Assembly: GCA_937925565.1 (NCBI GenBank)
Contig: CALALM010000059.1
Span: forward strand, 1-18,777
From: an uncultured Centipeda sp.
Lineage (GTDB): Bacteria; Bacillota; Negativicutes; Selenomonadales; Selenomonadaceae
DNA: 18,777 nt
Reading direction: 5' to 3'
Shown piece after piece: positions 7,993 to 14,616 of the stretch. A program made the position numbers and the translations under genes. Within the stretch, counting starts at the first letter, position 1; every line of letters begins with the position of its first letter. The notes below the pieces were generated by a model that had not been told where the DNA came from, ran no database searches, and worked only from the letters and a program-made list of their open reading frames with translations.

Positions 7993-9546
7993 ATGACGAG
8001 ATACCTTCCCGCTGTGCTGCTTGCCGTCCTCGTTCTTGCGCTGCCGGATACGGTGCTTGCGTTTGGAAACACCGAGATCATTAGTGCAGGGACGGGACTC
8101 GGCGGCACATTCGACACGAAACTCCGTGAGATCGCGGGCGGCATCGTCACGGCGATGAACATTGTCCTGATCATGATGACCGTCATTTCGGGCATGATGA
8201 TCGCGTTCGGACTCGAGGACGGCAAAAAGTTCATGTGGCAGGTCATGCTTGGTGCAGGACTTGCCGCGAACTTCGGTGCGTTCATGTTTGACGTGGGCTT
8301 CTGGGACTTCGCCGACAAATACGCAGCGACGACGAATGCCGTCACCTATTTTCAGCCGGAACTCGCGAAGACATCGAGCGAGTGGAACATCCTCGGCAAA
8401 TTCATGGATAACTACATACAGCACATCATCACGCCCGGCGCGGCGAACATCCTGCCGTACTGCCTCAAGCTCCTTGTCGTGCTTGCCATCGTACAGGCAA
8501 CATGGGAGGTCACAATGAAGTTTGCCTCGGGCGACAAAATGCAGTACATGATCCAGATGACGCTCAAGACCGGATTCTATATGTTCCTCATGGTCAACTG
8601 GATCAGCCTCATGGGGGCACTCTCGGACGGCTTCGAGCTGCTCGGCTACAAGGCGGGCGGCAACAATACGGCGAGTGCAAGCAACATCGTCGGGAACAAC
8701 TGCGACCAAATCGTGAAGTTCTCCATCGACATGGTCAATGCGATTTGGGAGGACGTGTCCTTTGCGAGTCTCGGCATCCTGCTCATCTCCGTCATCGGAC
8801 TGTTCGCCATCGTCTACTGCCTCTTTATGACCGCGCTTGAGATGTTCATGGCACGCATCGAGTTCTACACCATGGCACTGCTCACCATACCGCTCCTTGC
8901 CTTTGGCGTCACGGAGAAATTCGCATTTCTCACGGAGAAGGCGATCGGCGCGATGTTCAACCTTGCCATCAAGATCTGTGTCATTGCGTTCATCAGCAGC
9001 ATGGCAGTCCCGTTCATCGAGAGTTTCACGAAGGATTTCAAGGACTCGAACAGCTTCGGCTCAGATGTCGCCATCATCCTACAGGCGATTCTTGCCTGTG
9101 CGGTCATCTATTTCCTCACGAAGAAGATCCCTGCGCTCGTCACAGGGCTTCTCAGCGGCTCCCCGCAGCTCGGCGGCAGCAGCATGGTCGATATGGCAAA
9201 GGGCGCGGGCAGCAAAGCAGTATCCGTTGGCGCGGCAGTCGCCTCGGGAGGCGCGTCGCTTGCAGGACAGGTGACGGCGGCACGGACGGCGGCAACTGCG
9301 ATGGGAAAAGGAGGTAAACTTGGCACGCTTACCCAGCTCGGACGAAACTATGCAATGAGCCGGTCGCCCGTACAGGCGTATCGTGGGGCAATGAAGTCGT
9401 TTAGTGAAAATCTCACGAATACGGGAGATAAGTATCGACGTGAGATAACGAATGAGATTCAAAAGCGGACGCAGCCGCAGGGCGGCTCTGCAAATACGCA
9501 AAGTAACACTTCTGGAAATCCATCGAGTAGCGGTAATACGCCATAA
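7993..9546 (+). CDS. virB6: VirB6/TrbL family polytopic membrane protein
   Basis: A 517-residue channel component of the T4SS inner-membrane complex. ATG at 7993 follows AAGGGAG. A signal-like hydrophobic start (residues about 5-23, ending VLAFG) is followed by about eight membrane segments near 48-72, 82-100, 154-176, 190-212, 257-283, 289-304, 321-341 and 357-376. The central ARIEFYTMALLTIPLLAFG stretch and the post-membrane PALVTGLLSGSPQLGGSSM block are typical of TrbL. The last ~130 residues are a low-complexity tail rich in Gly, Ala, Ser, Thr and Asn, probably cytoplasmic. It is preceded by an intergenic palindrome and followed by a convergent minus-strand gene. Confidence 0.92.
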   Translation: MTRYLPAVLLAVLVLALPDTVLAFGNTEIISAGTGLGGTFDTKLREIAGGIVTAMNIVLIMMTVISGMMIAFGLEDGKKFMWQVMLGAGLAANFGAFMFDVGFWDFADKYAATTNAVTYFQPELAKTSSEWNILGKFMDNYIQHIITPGAANILPYCLKLLVVLAIVQATWEVTMKFASGDKMQYMIQMTLKTGFYMFLMVNWISLMGALSDGFELLGYKAGGNNTASASNIVGNNCDQIVKFSIDMVNAIWEDVSFASLGILLISVIGLFAIVYCLFMTALEMFMARIEFYTMALLTIPLLAFGVTEKFAFLTEKAIGAMFNLAIKICVIAFISSMAVPFIESFTKDFKDSNSFGSDVAIILQAILACAVIYFLTKKIPALVTGLLSGSPQLGGSSMVDMAKGAGSKAVSVGAAVASGGASLAGQVTAARTAATAMGKGGKLGTLTQLGRNYAMSRSPVQAYRGAMKSFSENLTNTGDKYRREITNEIQKRTQPQGGSANTQSNTSGNPSSSGNTP

Positions 9547-9549
9547 AAA

Positions 9550-9574
9550 AAGCGGCAGTTTGAATCTGCCGCTT
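9550..9574 (-). terminator. intrinsic terminator of the minus-strand gene
   Basis: AAGCGGCAG at 9550-9558 pairs perfectly with CTGCCGCTT at 9566-9574 across a seven-base loop. On the minus strand the stem is followed by a run of seven T, a textbook intrinsic terminator 14 bases after the 9588-9908 gene stop. On the plus strand the stem is followed by the weaker CTTGTC, so it may only partly stop VirB6 transcription there. Confidence 0.85.
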
Positions 9575-9587
9575 CTTGTCAAAGGCT

Positions 9588-9908
9588 CTATCGTAGACTT
9601 GCGTCTAAAGCGTATCTTTTGGTTTGCTCAAGGTCATCCTTGAGAAGTCTGTTGTTCCGTTCCAGTTGATTGACCTTCCAGATAAGGCGTTCCATGTCTC
9701 GTGCCATTGTATAGATGGTATCGAGCATCATCTTTTCCTTCTCTTCACGGGTCATGTTGTCGTATTTGGAGGGGACAGGCGGCTCCGTGCATTCCTTGTT
9801 AAAAATTTGACTTATACGTTCCTCTTCTTCACGATCTAACTTCTCAAAGTGTTCTTTTGCATAGGTTCTGTGATCTTCAAGTCCTAGCATATATTTTATT
9901 GCACCCAT
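9588..9908 (-). CDS. minus-strand coiled-coil hypothetical protein
   Basis: A 106-residue cytoplasmic protein that I do not recognise. The open frame extends to 9974, but the promoter lies inside that extension, so the start must be the ATG pair at 9911/9908; the second ATG sits five bases after AAGGAGG and is preferred. The N-terminus is MGAIKYMLGLEDHRTYAK, followed by acidic stretches, a Pro-rich link (EPPVPSKYDN) and a C-terminal coiled coil (about residues 70-100, with LERNNRLLKDDLEQTKRYAL). There is no helix-turn-helix signature. It is the only minus-strand gene among the transfer genes and has its own consensus promoter and terminator, so it is expressed independently, possibly as a modulator. 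That role is inference. Confidence 0.8.
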   Translation of the reverse strand: MGAIKYMLGLEDHRTYAKEHFEKLDREEEERISQIFNKECTEPPVPSKYDNMTREEKEKMMLDTIYTMARDMERLIWKVNQLERNNRLLKDDLEQTKRYALDASLR

Positions 9909-9945
9909 CATATCCTCCTTCTGTTGTCCTAAGCCATTCATGTTC

Positions 9946-9974
9946 ATTCTATCGCATTGCCGTTTTCTTGTCAA
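9946..9974 (-). promoter_or_regulatory. consensus sigma70-type promoter for the minus-strand gene
   Basis: Read on the minus strand, a perfect TTGACA (plus-strand 9969-9974) is separated by exactly 17 bases from TAGAAT (plus-strand 9946-9951). The expected transcript start is near 9939, about 30 bases upstream of the ATG at 9908, with AAGGAGG in the leader. The -35 box lies only 22 bases before the ATG of the divergent M23 fusion gene, so factors bound here could affect both genes. Confidence 0.88.
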
Positions 9975-9995
9975 TTTCGCAAAGGAGCGCCGTGC

Positions 9996-11987
9996 ATGAA
10001 ACGCAGCATTTTTGTTCTCCTCCTCGTCCTAGTTCAGCTCGTCCTCTCTGCGGCGGCAGCCTTTGCCTACAACGAGGATACGGGCGCACTTGATCGCGAG
10101 GGAAAGAAGGGCATGATGCGCGGTGCGATGATCTGTCCCGTGGTACAGAACGGGCAGCCCTATATGGTGGTCACATCTCCGCAGGGACACCGTATTCATC
10201 CGATTACGGGGAAGCCGAGCTATCATGCGGGCGTCGATCTTGATGCGGATATGGGCGATGATATTGTCGCAGCAGCGGCGGGAACGGTGACGATGGCAGG
10301 ATGGTTCGACGGCTACGGCAACACTGTCATGATTAACCACGGCGGCGATCTCACAACGCTCTACGGACACAACAGCAGTGTCGTTGTCAGTGTCGGACAG
10401 ACGGTACGTCAGGGGCAGCTCATCGCAAAGGCAGGATCAACGGGCAACTCAACGGGACCGCACTGCCATTTCGAGGTGCGTCCGGATGGTAATTCACCGG
10501 TCGATCCGGGGCTGTATGTGCCGGGACTGCTCGAACTCGAGAAAGCGCAGGGCGGCGGCAACACCGACGGACACGCGCATACGGATTCCCACGGCAGTCT
10601 TGTAGACTTTGTTGTCGCCAATGACTTTGCGAAGCCCATCTACGATGTGATCGAGAAGACGGTCAATCTCGCGCGCAAGGGCATTTCCCTCGTGCGTGAG
10701 TATGTCGCCTCCATCTTCTTCGTCCTCATCACGATTGACCTTGCGCTCGGCGCAATGACGAAGGTGACCGCCTCGGAGGGCGACCGTGAACCACTCATGA
10801 AGTGGATCATTCAGCGCAGCCTCTTCTATGCGCTCTGTCTCTTCCTCCTCTTTGAATGGAGCGATGTGGTGGGCAATCTCTCCCTCTCGGGACTGCCCGT
10901 CCTCGGCGGGATTGCGGGCGGGCATGGCGCAGAGGGCGTACAGGCATCGCAGGAGGCACTATCCGACCCGACACAGATCATCCAGAAGGGCGTGTCCATC
11001 ATCGCACCCGTCATCAACGAGGCAATGAAGATCGAGGGTATCATGGATCTCGTCTTCCACGGGCAGACGGCACTCATCTGCTTTATTTTCGGGGCTGTGC
11101 TCTTTATCCTCTTCTGCATCATCGGCTTGCAGATCGCCATTGCGTATATTGAGTTCTACCTCGTCATTCTCTTCTCATTCACGTCCTTTACCTTTGCGGG
11201 GGAAAAGCACGTCCGAAAATACGCCTCCAATGGGCTGAACGGTGTCTTTGCCGTCTCCCTCAACATCATGTTCTTTTGTTTTTTCTCCCTCATGCTCCAG
11301 ACAACCCTCGAAAAGATGGCAGTGGAGGGACTGGTGACGCAGAACACCGTCGCCGAGGCACGCCCGTCTGCGGGTGGCGCGACGGGCGCAGCGGGCGAGC
11401 CGATCAAGAGCATGCAGGATCTCATGAGCCGTATCCGGCAGGTGGAATCCTACTACGGCAACTATCACTGCGACAACGGACTCGGCTACTACGGCGCATA
11501 TCAGATCAATAAGGACTACTGGGATAACTGGTGCGGCAGGTTCATGAATGCCTCGCCGAGTGTCTCTCTCGACACGGATGCGAACTATACGCGCTGGACG
11601 GGGAGCGGCGCATATGATACCGCACCGGAGCCGACACATACCGCATACCCGTGGTCGCCGAAGAATCAGGATCTCGTCGCCGAATTCGTCCTCACGGGCT
11701 ACTATCTGGACTACGGCAGCTACGAAGCCGCTGCGCGTGCATGGACGCGCGGCACGGGCTATATGTGGGATGCGGAGGGCACACGTTACTGGAACGAAGT
11801 GCTCGGCAAACGTGGAGATGGAGGAGGCAGCAGTGAAGTCATGCGCGTCAAGGCTGCAGCGAACATCGTTCTCCTCATGCAGCTCACTCTTATCACGCTC
11901 ATGTTCATGTTCTTTGCCGATCGTGTGTCAAAATTCATCATGACACAGTTCGGACAGCCGGGCTTCCGTCTGAGCAACGAGCAATGA
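9996..11987 (+). CDS. VirB6-like membrane protein fused to M23 peptidase and lysozyme-like domains
   Basis: A 663-residue three-part protein. ATG at 9996, after AAAGGAG, gives a clean signal peptide (ending AAAAFA, residues 1-24); the open frame starts earlier at a TTG without a site. Residues about 60-175 are an M23/LytM endopeptidase with the zinc motif HxxxD (His77, Asp81) and HxH (His156, His158). A membrane region follows (segments near 238-255, 275-290, 358-400, 415-435) resembling VirB6/TrbL proteins. Residues about 470-600 resemble a lysozyme/transglycosylase fold: RQVES with candidate catalytic Glu484, then GYYGAYQINKDYW. A last membrane helix lies at about 624-643. It probably cuts peptide and glycan bonds of peptidoglycan at the assembly site, replacing VirB1. 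The M23 call is firm; the second hydrolase is likely. Confidence 0.88.
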   Translation: MKRSIFVLLLVLVQLVLSAAAAFAYNEDTGALDREGKKGMMRGAMICPVVQNGQPYMVVTSPQGHRIHPITGKPSYHAGVDLDADMGDDIVAAAAGTVTMAGWFDGYGNTVMINHGGDLTTLYGHNSSVVVSVGQTVRQGQLIAKAGSTGNSTGPHCHFEVRPDGNSPVDPGLYVPGLLELEKAQGGGNTDGHAHTDSHGSLVDFVVANDFAKPIYDVIEKTVNLARKGISLVREYVASIFFVLITIDLALGAMTKVTASEGDREPLMKWIIQRSLFYALCLFLLFEWSDVVGNLSLSGLPVLGGIAGGHGAEGVQASQEALSDPTQIIQKGVSIIAPVINEAMKIEGIMDLVFHGQTALICFIFGAVLFILFCIIGLQIAIAYIEFYLVILFSFTSFTFAGEKHVRKYASNGLNGVFAVSLNIMFFCFFSLMLQTTLEKMAVEGLVTQNTVAEARPSAGGATGAAGEPIKSMQDLMSRIRQVESYYGNYHCDNGLGYYGAYQINKDYWDNWCGRFMNASPSVSLDTDANYTRWTGSGAYDTAPEPTHTAYPWSPKNQDLVAEFVLTGYYLDYGSYEAAARAWTRGTGYMWDAEGTRYWNEVLGKRGDGGGSSEVMRVKAAANIVLLMQLTLITLMFMFFADRVSKFIMTQFGQPGFRLSNEQ

Positions 11988-12008
11988 TGAGTGAATTGCA
12001 ACAAAAAA

Positions 12009-12039
12009 TATTCAGATGTTCAAGTTGAACATCTGAATA
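12009..12039. repeat. 31-bp palindrome upstream of the second virB5-like gene, copy 2
   Basis: TATTCAGATGTTCAA at 12009-12023 is the exact reverse complement of 12025-12039, with one central base. The inner 29 bases differ from copy 1 (7926-7954) only at the centre. A short imperfect outer repeat (GTGAAT at 11991, ATTCAT at 12052) echoes the outer arms of copy 1. It lies in the 85-bp gap before the ATG at 12073. As in copy 1, six A precede it, so antisense RNA would see a hairpin plus T-run, while the sense RNA would have no T-run. Confidence 0.85.
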
Positions 12040-12072
12040 AGATAGAAATATATTCATGAAAGGAGCATTCCA

Positions 12073-12972
12073 ATGAAACGTATGAAGAACATGGGATCAA
12101 CGCTTGGCAGGGGCGCAAAGTTTTCCCTGATGGCTGTCGGTGTCGTTGCCATGCTCACGGGCGGGGTAAAGGTCACGTCGGCATGGTGGGATATTCCGGG
12201 CGTGACAGAGCCGTACGATCCACCGAACTACTACAACCCGCTGACCGTCTCTATCCCTGACAGTGCACCGTCTCCATTTGCCCTGCGTGATCTTGCGGCA
12301 CAGGGCGGTCATGTCTATGACATGACGCGCGATATCAAGTCCGTCCTCTATGGCGAGAAGTTCCTGAACATCCTTACGACCATCGTCGAAAAGCTCAGGA
12401 TTGCCAAGATTGATCATCAGTCCGTTTCCTCCGACCTGCTTGCAGAGGGAACGGATCATACCAAAGAAATGCAGGATCGCGCCAATGAGATTGCGCAGAT
12501 CGAGGAGTGGAAACGCGTGGAGGCAAGCCCGCTCTTTCATGGGTTCGACGAGAAGGAAGAGAAGTACAACGCACCGCGTGATACGATGGCGCAGCGGCGC
12601 GTGCTCGCAGATGCCTATACCTCCTACGCAAAGGGGGCGCAGCTCGCGGTCAGCGACCATGCAGAGAGTGATGCCGTCATGCAGAAGCTCCTTGACGCAC
12701 TCGCGCACGCGAAGGGTGAGATGGAGATTCGACAGATCGGGGCGCAGATCGAAGCCCTCAGTGCAGCAGAGGATGCAAAGCGTACCGCGCTCCTCGCGGC
12801 ACTCACTGAACTCAAGGCGACCAAGCAGCGCGAAGAGACGGACAGGGCGATGGAACACCAGCGGCAGGTCGAGCGGTCGAAGGTCGTGGTTGCCGATCCA
12901 TTTGATAAGGAAGCCGTCAAGGCAAGCGGCTACGAACGCCGCAAGCCCCTCGGATTTGTGCCGTTTGAATGA
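12073..12972 (+). CDS. second VirB5/TrbJ-like exported coiled-coil protein
   Basis: A 299-residue exported protein. ATG at 12073 follows GAAAGGAG. The first ~37 residues are a signal peptide (KRMKN basic start, hydrophobic FSLMAVGVVAMLTGGV, probable cleavage after TSA). The mature part starts WWDIPGVTEPYDPPNYYNP, then turns fully helical. Residues about 190-280 show the VirB5/TrbJ-type pattern of Ala/Gln/Glu-rich heptads (IGAQIEALSAAEDAKRTALL). There are no membrane segments after the signal and no Cys in the mature protein. It differs clearly in sequence from the VirB5-like protein at 7130, so it is an ancient paralogue or an independent T4SS surface component. The family call is moderate; export and helical build are firm. 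Confidence 0.72.
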   Translation: MKRMKNMGSTLGRGAKFSLMAVGVVAMLTGGVKVTSAWWDIPGVTEPYDPPNYYNPLTVSIPDSAPSPFALRDLAAQGGHVYDMTRDIKSVLYGEKFLNILTTIVEKLRIAKIDHQSVSSDLLAEGTDHTKEMQDRANEIAQIEEWKRVEASPLFHGFDEKEEKYNAPRDTMAQRRVLADAYTSYAKGAQLAVSDHAESDAVMQKLLDALAHAKGEMEIRQIGAQIEALSAAEDAKRTALLAALTELKATKQREETDRAMEHQRQVERSKVVVADPFDKEAVKASGYERRKPLGFVPFE

Positions 12973-12987
12973 CGAGGAGGTATTGCG

Positions 12988-13323
12988 ATGAGTCTGATGA
13001 GTGAGCGGGAGAGATTGAATCGCGCAGCCATAGCAGAGGGCGCAAATACAGAGGACGTACTGCGGGCTGCATTGATTGCGAGTGATGAGCGGTACGGAAC
13101 TGCTGTGCGGGAACAAAACACACGGTTGGATCGTATGATTGCGAATGAGGAGCGTTACGAAAAGGCAGTGCTGGAACAAAATGCACGTTTGGATCGTATC
13201 GAAGCTGTGCTGTGGATCAGAGAACGAGCAAAGGCTCGCCGATATAGGCTTATTCTTCGCAACTGGGTTTATGTGGCAGCACTTTCCTTTGTTGGCTATA
13301 TATGCTACAGACGAGGGTTCTAA
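12988..13323 (+). CDS. tail-anchored coiled-coil protein with a 21-residue tandem repeat
   Basis: A 111-residue protein that I do not recognise. ATG at 12988 follows GAGGAGGT and lies 15 bases after the preceding gene. Residues 30-71 are two tandem 21-residue units (IASDERYGTAV... and IANEERYEKAV..., each ending NxRLDR plus a hydrophobic residue), also visible in DNA as 63-bp units at 13075-13137 and 13138-13200. This is a charged coiled coil. The C-terminus has one membrane segment (about 92-107, NWVYVAALSFVGYICY) followed by RRGF, so it is anchored with its N-terminal domain in the cytoplasm. It may tether a partner to the T4SS base. Confidence 0.75.
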   Translation: MSLMSERERLNRAAIAEGANTEDVLRAALIASDERYGTAVREQNTRLDRMIANEERYEKAVLEQNARLDRIEAVLWIRERAKARRYRLILRNWVYVAALSFVGYICYRRGF

Positions 13324-13343
13324 CAACGGTGTACCGACCGCTG

Positions 13344-13372
13344 TTGCCCCTTTGCTCCGTTCGCGCTATAAT
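13344..13372 (+). promoter_or_regulatory. sigma70-type promoter of the kinase cassette
   Basis: TTGCCC at 13344-13349 and a perfect TATAAT at 13367-13372 are separated by 17 bases. The expected start point is near 13379, inside or just before the AGGAGG at 13379-13384. The leader would be about ten bases or nearly absent, which is unusual and could make translation depend strongly on the next few codons. Confidence 0.8.
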
Positions 13373-13386
13373 TGGCATAGGAGGCG

Positions 13387-13617
13387 ATGATCGTGGAGAT
13401 ACAGTATAAATACAATCCGGCGGATTATGTGGACTATCTCTGTGAGAGTATGACGGCTTTTTATGAGGCACTTCCCGTAGGGAATGCGATTGACCTGTCT
13501 TGCTTCTGGCAACGGATTTATTTTGATACGAAACAGGCTGTGAAGGAGCACCTTCTATCTGCTGATGAACGGGATGCTATGCTTGATTATTATGGGGAGT
13601 TGATACCGGATGATTGA
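13387..13617 (+). CDS. small protein encoded before the HipA-like kinase
   Basis: A 76-residue acidic protein that I do not recognise. ATG at 13387 lies only two bases after AGGAGG; the in-frame GTG at 13393, eight bases from the site, is an equally plausible start (74 residues). It contains YNPADYVDYLCESMTAFYEA and DLSCFWQRIYFDTKQAVKEH, helical, with no helix-turn-helix pattern, so it is not a usual HipB antitoxin. It overlaps the kinase gene by eight bases and shares its promoter. The arrangement is that of a toxin-antitoxin or regulator-kinase pair, with this gene as a candidate antitoxin or accessory factor. That role is inferred from order only. Confidence 0.75.
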   Translation: MIVEIQYKYNPADYVDYLCESMTAFYEALPVGNAIDLSCFWQRIYFDTKQAVKEHLLSADERDAMLDYYGELIPDD

Positions 13618-14530
13618 CCTTACCAATGAGACGTGGCGCAGCAATCGTTTTGGCGGTTCGGAGAAAAAACGCACCTTGATTTATGAGGGGAGAACCTATA
13701 TGGTGAAGTTTCCAGACCCTGTCCGTTCCACCAAAAGGACGACGCTCAGCTACATCAACAATCAGTTTTCGGAACACATCGGCTGCAATATTTTTCGTTG
13801 TCTCGGAATCCCGGCGCAGGAGACATTTCTGGCAACGTGTATAGACCCCATGAACAAAAAAGAGAAAGTTGTTGTTGCCTGTGAACTCTTTTGTCAAAAT
13901 GGCGAAGGGAACTTGATTGAGTTCAGCAGATTTCTTCTCAACGACACAGACAGCAACACCCGCAGAACAACAACAGTCGAGGATGTAATGGATGTTCTCG
14001 AACATTCACCGCTGCTTCAGGATAAAGAGAAAATCAAAGGCTATTTCTGGAATATGTTCGTTGTTGATGCGTTCATTGGGAATGGGGATCGTCATTTGGA
14101 TAACTGGGGACTGATCGAGACTCCGGACGGAAAACTCTCGCCCGCTCCTGTTTATGACTGCGGTTCATCCCTCTCTCCTCTGAAATCAGATCATGAAAAG
14201 ACGTTTTTATTGGAAGATGGAAACACATTTAAGAGGGAAGAATACAATCTGAACTCAGTATATCGAATGAACGGGCAACGGATTCTTTATCACGAAATCT
14301 TCAAGAACCCGCCGGAAGACCTACGCCGTGCTATTCAGCGCATTGTGCCGCGCATCAAGGCGGCATCTGCACGGATTGACGCATTTATTGACCGTACGGA
14401 AGGACTTTCGGACATCTCCAAAGAGTATATGAAAAAGTCCCTCGCCTTGCGCAGGGAGCAGATTCTCCTTCCGTCGCTCAAGAAGTGCAACGAAAAAGAT
14501 CAAACGGCTGCGTGTGGCACGAGCAGATAA
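13610..14530 (+). CDS. HipA/CtkA-like Ser/Thr kinase (standalone C-domain type)
   Basis: A 306-residue protein with HipA-fold kinase motifs. A Gly/Ser-rich N-terminal loop (SNRFGGSEKK, residues 11-20) is followed by MVKFP with Lys33 as probable nucleotide-binding Lys. The catalytic loop GNGDRHLDN is at 157-165 (Asp160, Asn165), and the metal-binding motif VYDCGSSL is at 181-188 (Asp183). These are the HipA/CtkA versions of the HRD-like and DFG-like motifs. It lacks a separate HipA N-terminal subdomain, so it resembles the shorter standalone kinases. HipA kinases phosphorylate aminoacyl-tRNA synthetases or other proteins; the target here is unknown. Base composition is more AT-rich than the T4SS genes, suggesting a separate origin as cargo. 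Confidence 0.88.
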   Translation: MIDLTNETWRSNRFGGSEKKRTLIYEGRTYMVKFPDPVRSTKRTTLSYINNQFSEHIGCNIFRCLGIPAQETFLATCIDPMNKKEKVVVACELFCQNGEGNLIEFSRFLLNDTDSNTRRTTTVEDVMDVLEHSPLLQDKEKIKGYFWNMFVVDAFIGNGDRHLDNWGLIETPDGKLSPAPVYDCGSSLSPLKSDHEKTFLLEDGNTFKREEYNLNSVYRMNGQRILYHEIFKNPPEDLRRAIQRIVPRIKAASARIDAFIDRTEGLSDISKEYMKKSLALRREQILLPSLKKCNEKDQTAACGTSR

Positions 14531-14544
14531 CTCAACATACAAGG

Positions 14545-14574
14545 AACTGCAAGCTGTAAAGTTTGCAGTTTTTT
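14545..14574 (+). terminator. intrinsic terminator after the kinase gene
   Basis: AACTGCAA at 14545-14552 pairs perfectly with TTGCAGTT at 14563-14570 across a ten-base loop, and four further T follow. The stem starts 14 bases after the kinase stop codon. Its right arm and T-run are part of the 38-bp repeat, copy 3, so terminator and repeat overlap. Confidence 0.7.
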
Positions 14575-14595
14575 CATTCTGTAAGCCCTTATACT
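14558..14595 (+). repeat. 38-bp terminator/promoter-like repeat, copy 3 (before the methylase/helicase)
   Basis: This copy is 35 of 38 bases identical to copy 2. It ends in TATACT (14590-14595), matching the -10 position of the other copies, with GGGGAGGAGG at 14599-14608 and the ATG at 14617 directly after. The left side differs from copies 1 and 2 but still forms a terminator stem with the right arm. Like the others, it separates two transcription units. Confidence 0.65.
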
Positions 14596-14616
14596 TTAGG
14601 GGAGGAGGCTGACAGA

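Noticed and set aside
9911..9974. The longer form of the minus-strand gene starting at 9974
   Set aside because: The -35 and -10 boxes lie within this extension, so the transcript starts after those codons.
12097..13326. A 409-codon minus-strand open frame across the second virB5-like gene and the tail-anchored gene
   Set aside because: It spans two well-supported plus genes with good ribosome sites, and its protein is rich in His, Cys and Arg with no recognisable domain.
39..14595. The three 38-bp repeats as a CRISPR array or insertion-sequence ends
   Set aside because: There are only three copies, two about 1 kb apart and the third over 13 kb away, with no regular spacers, no transposase and no flanking target duplications.
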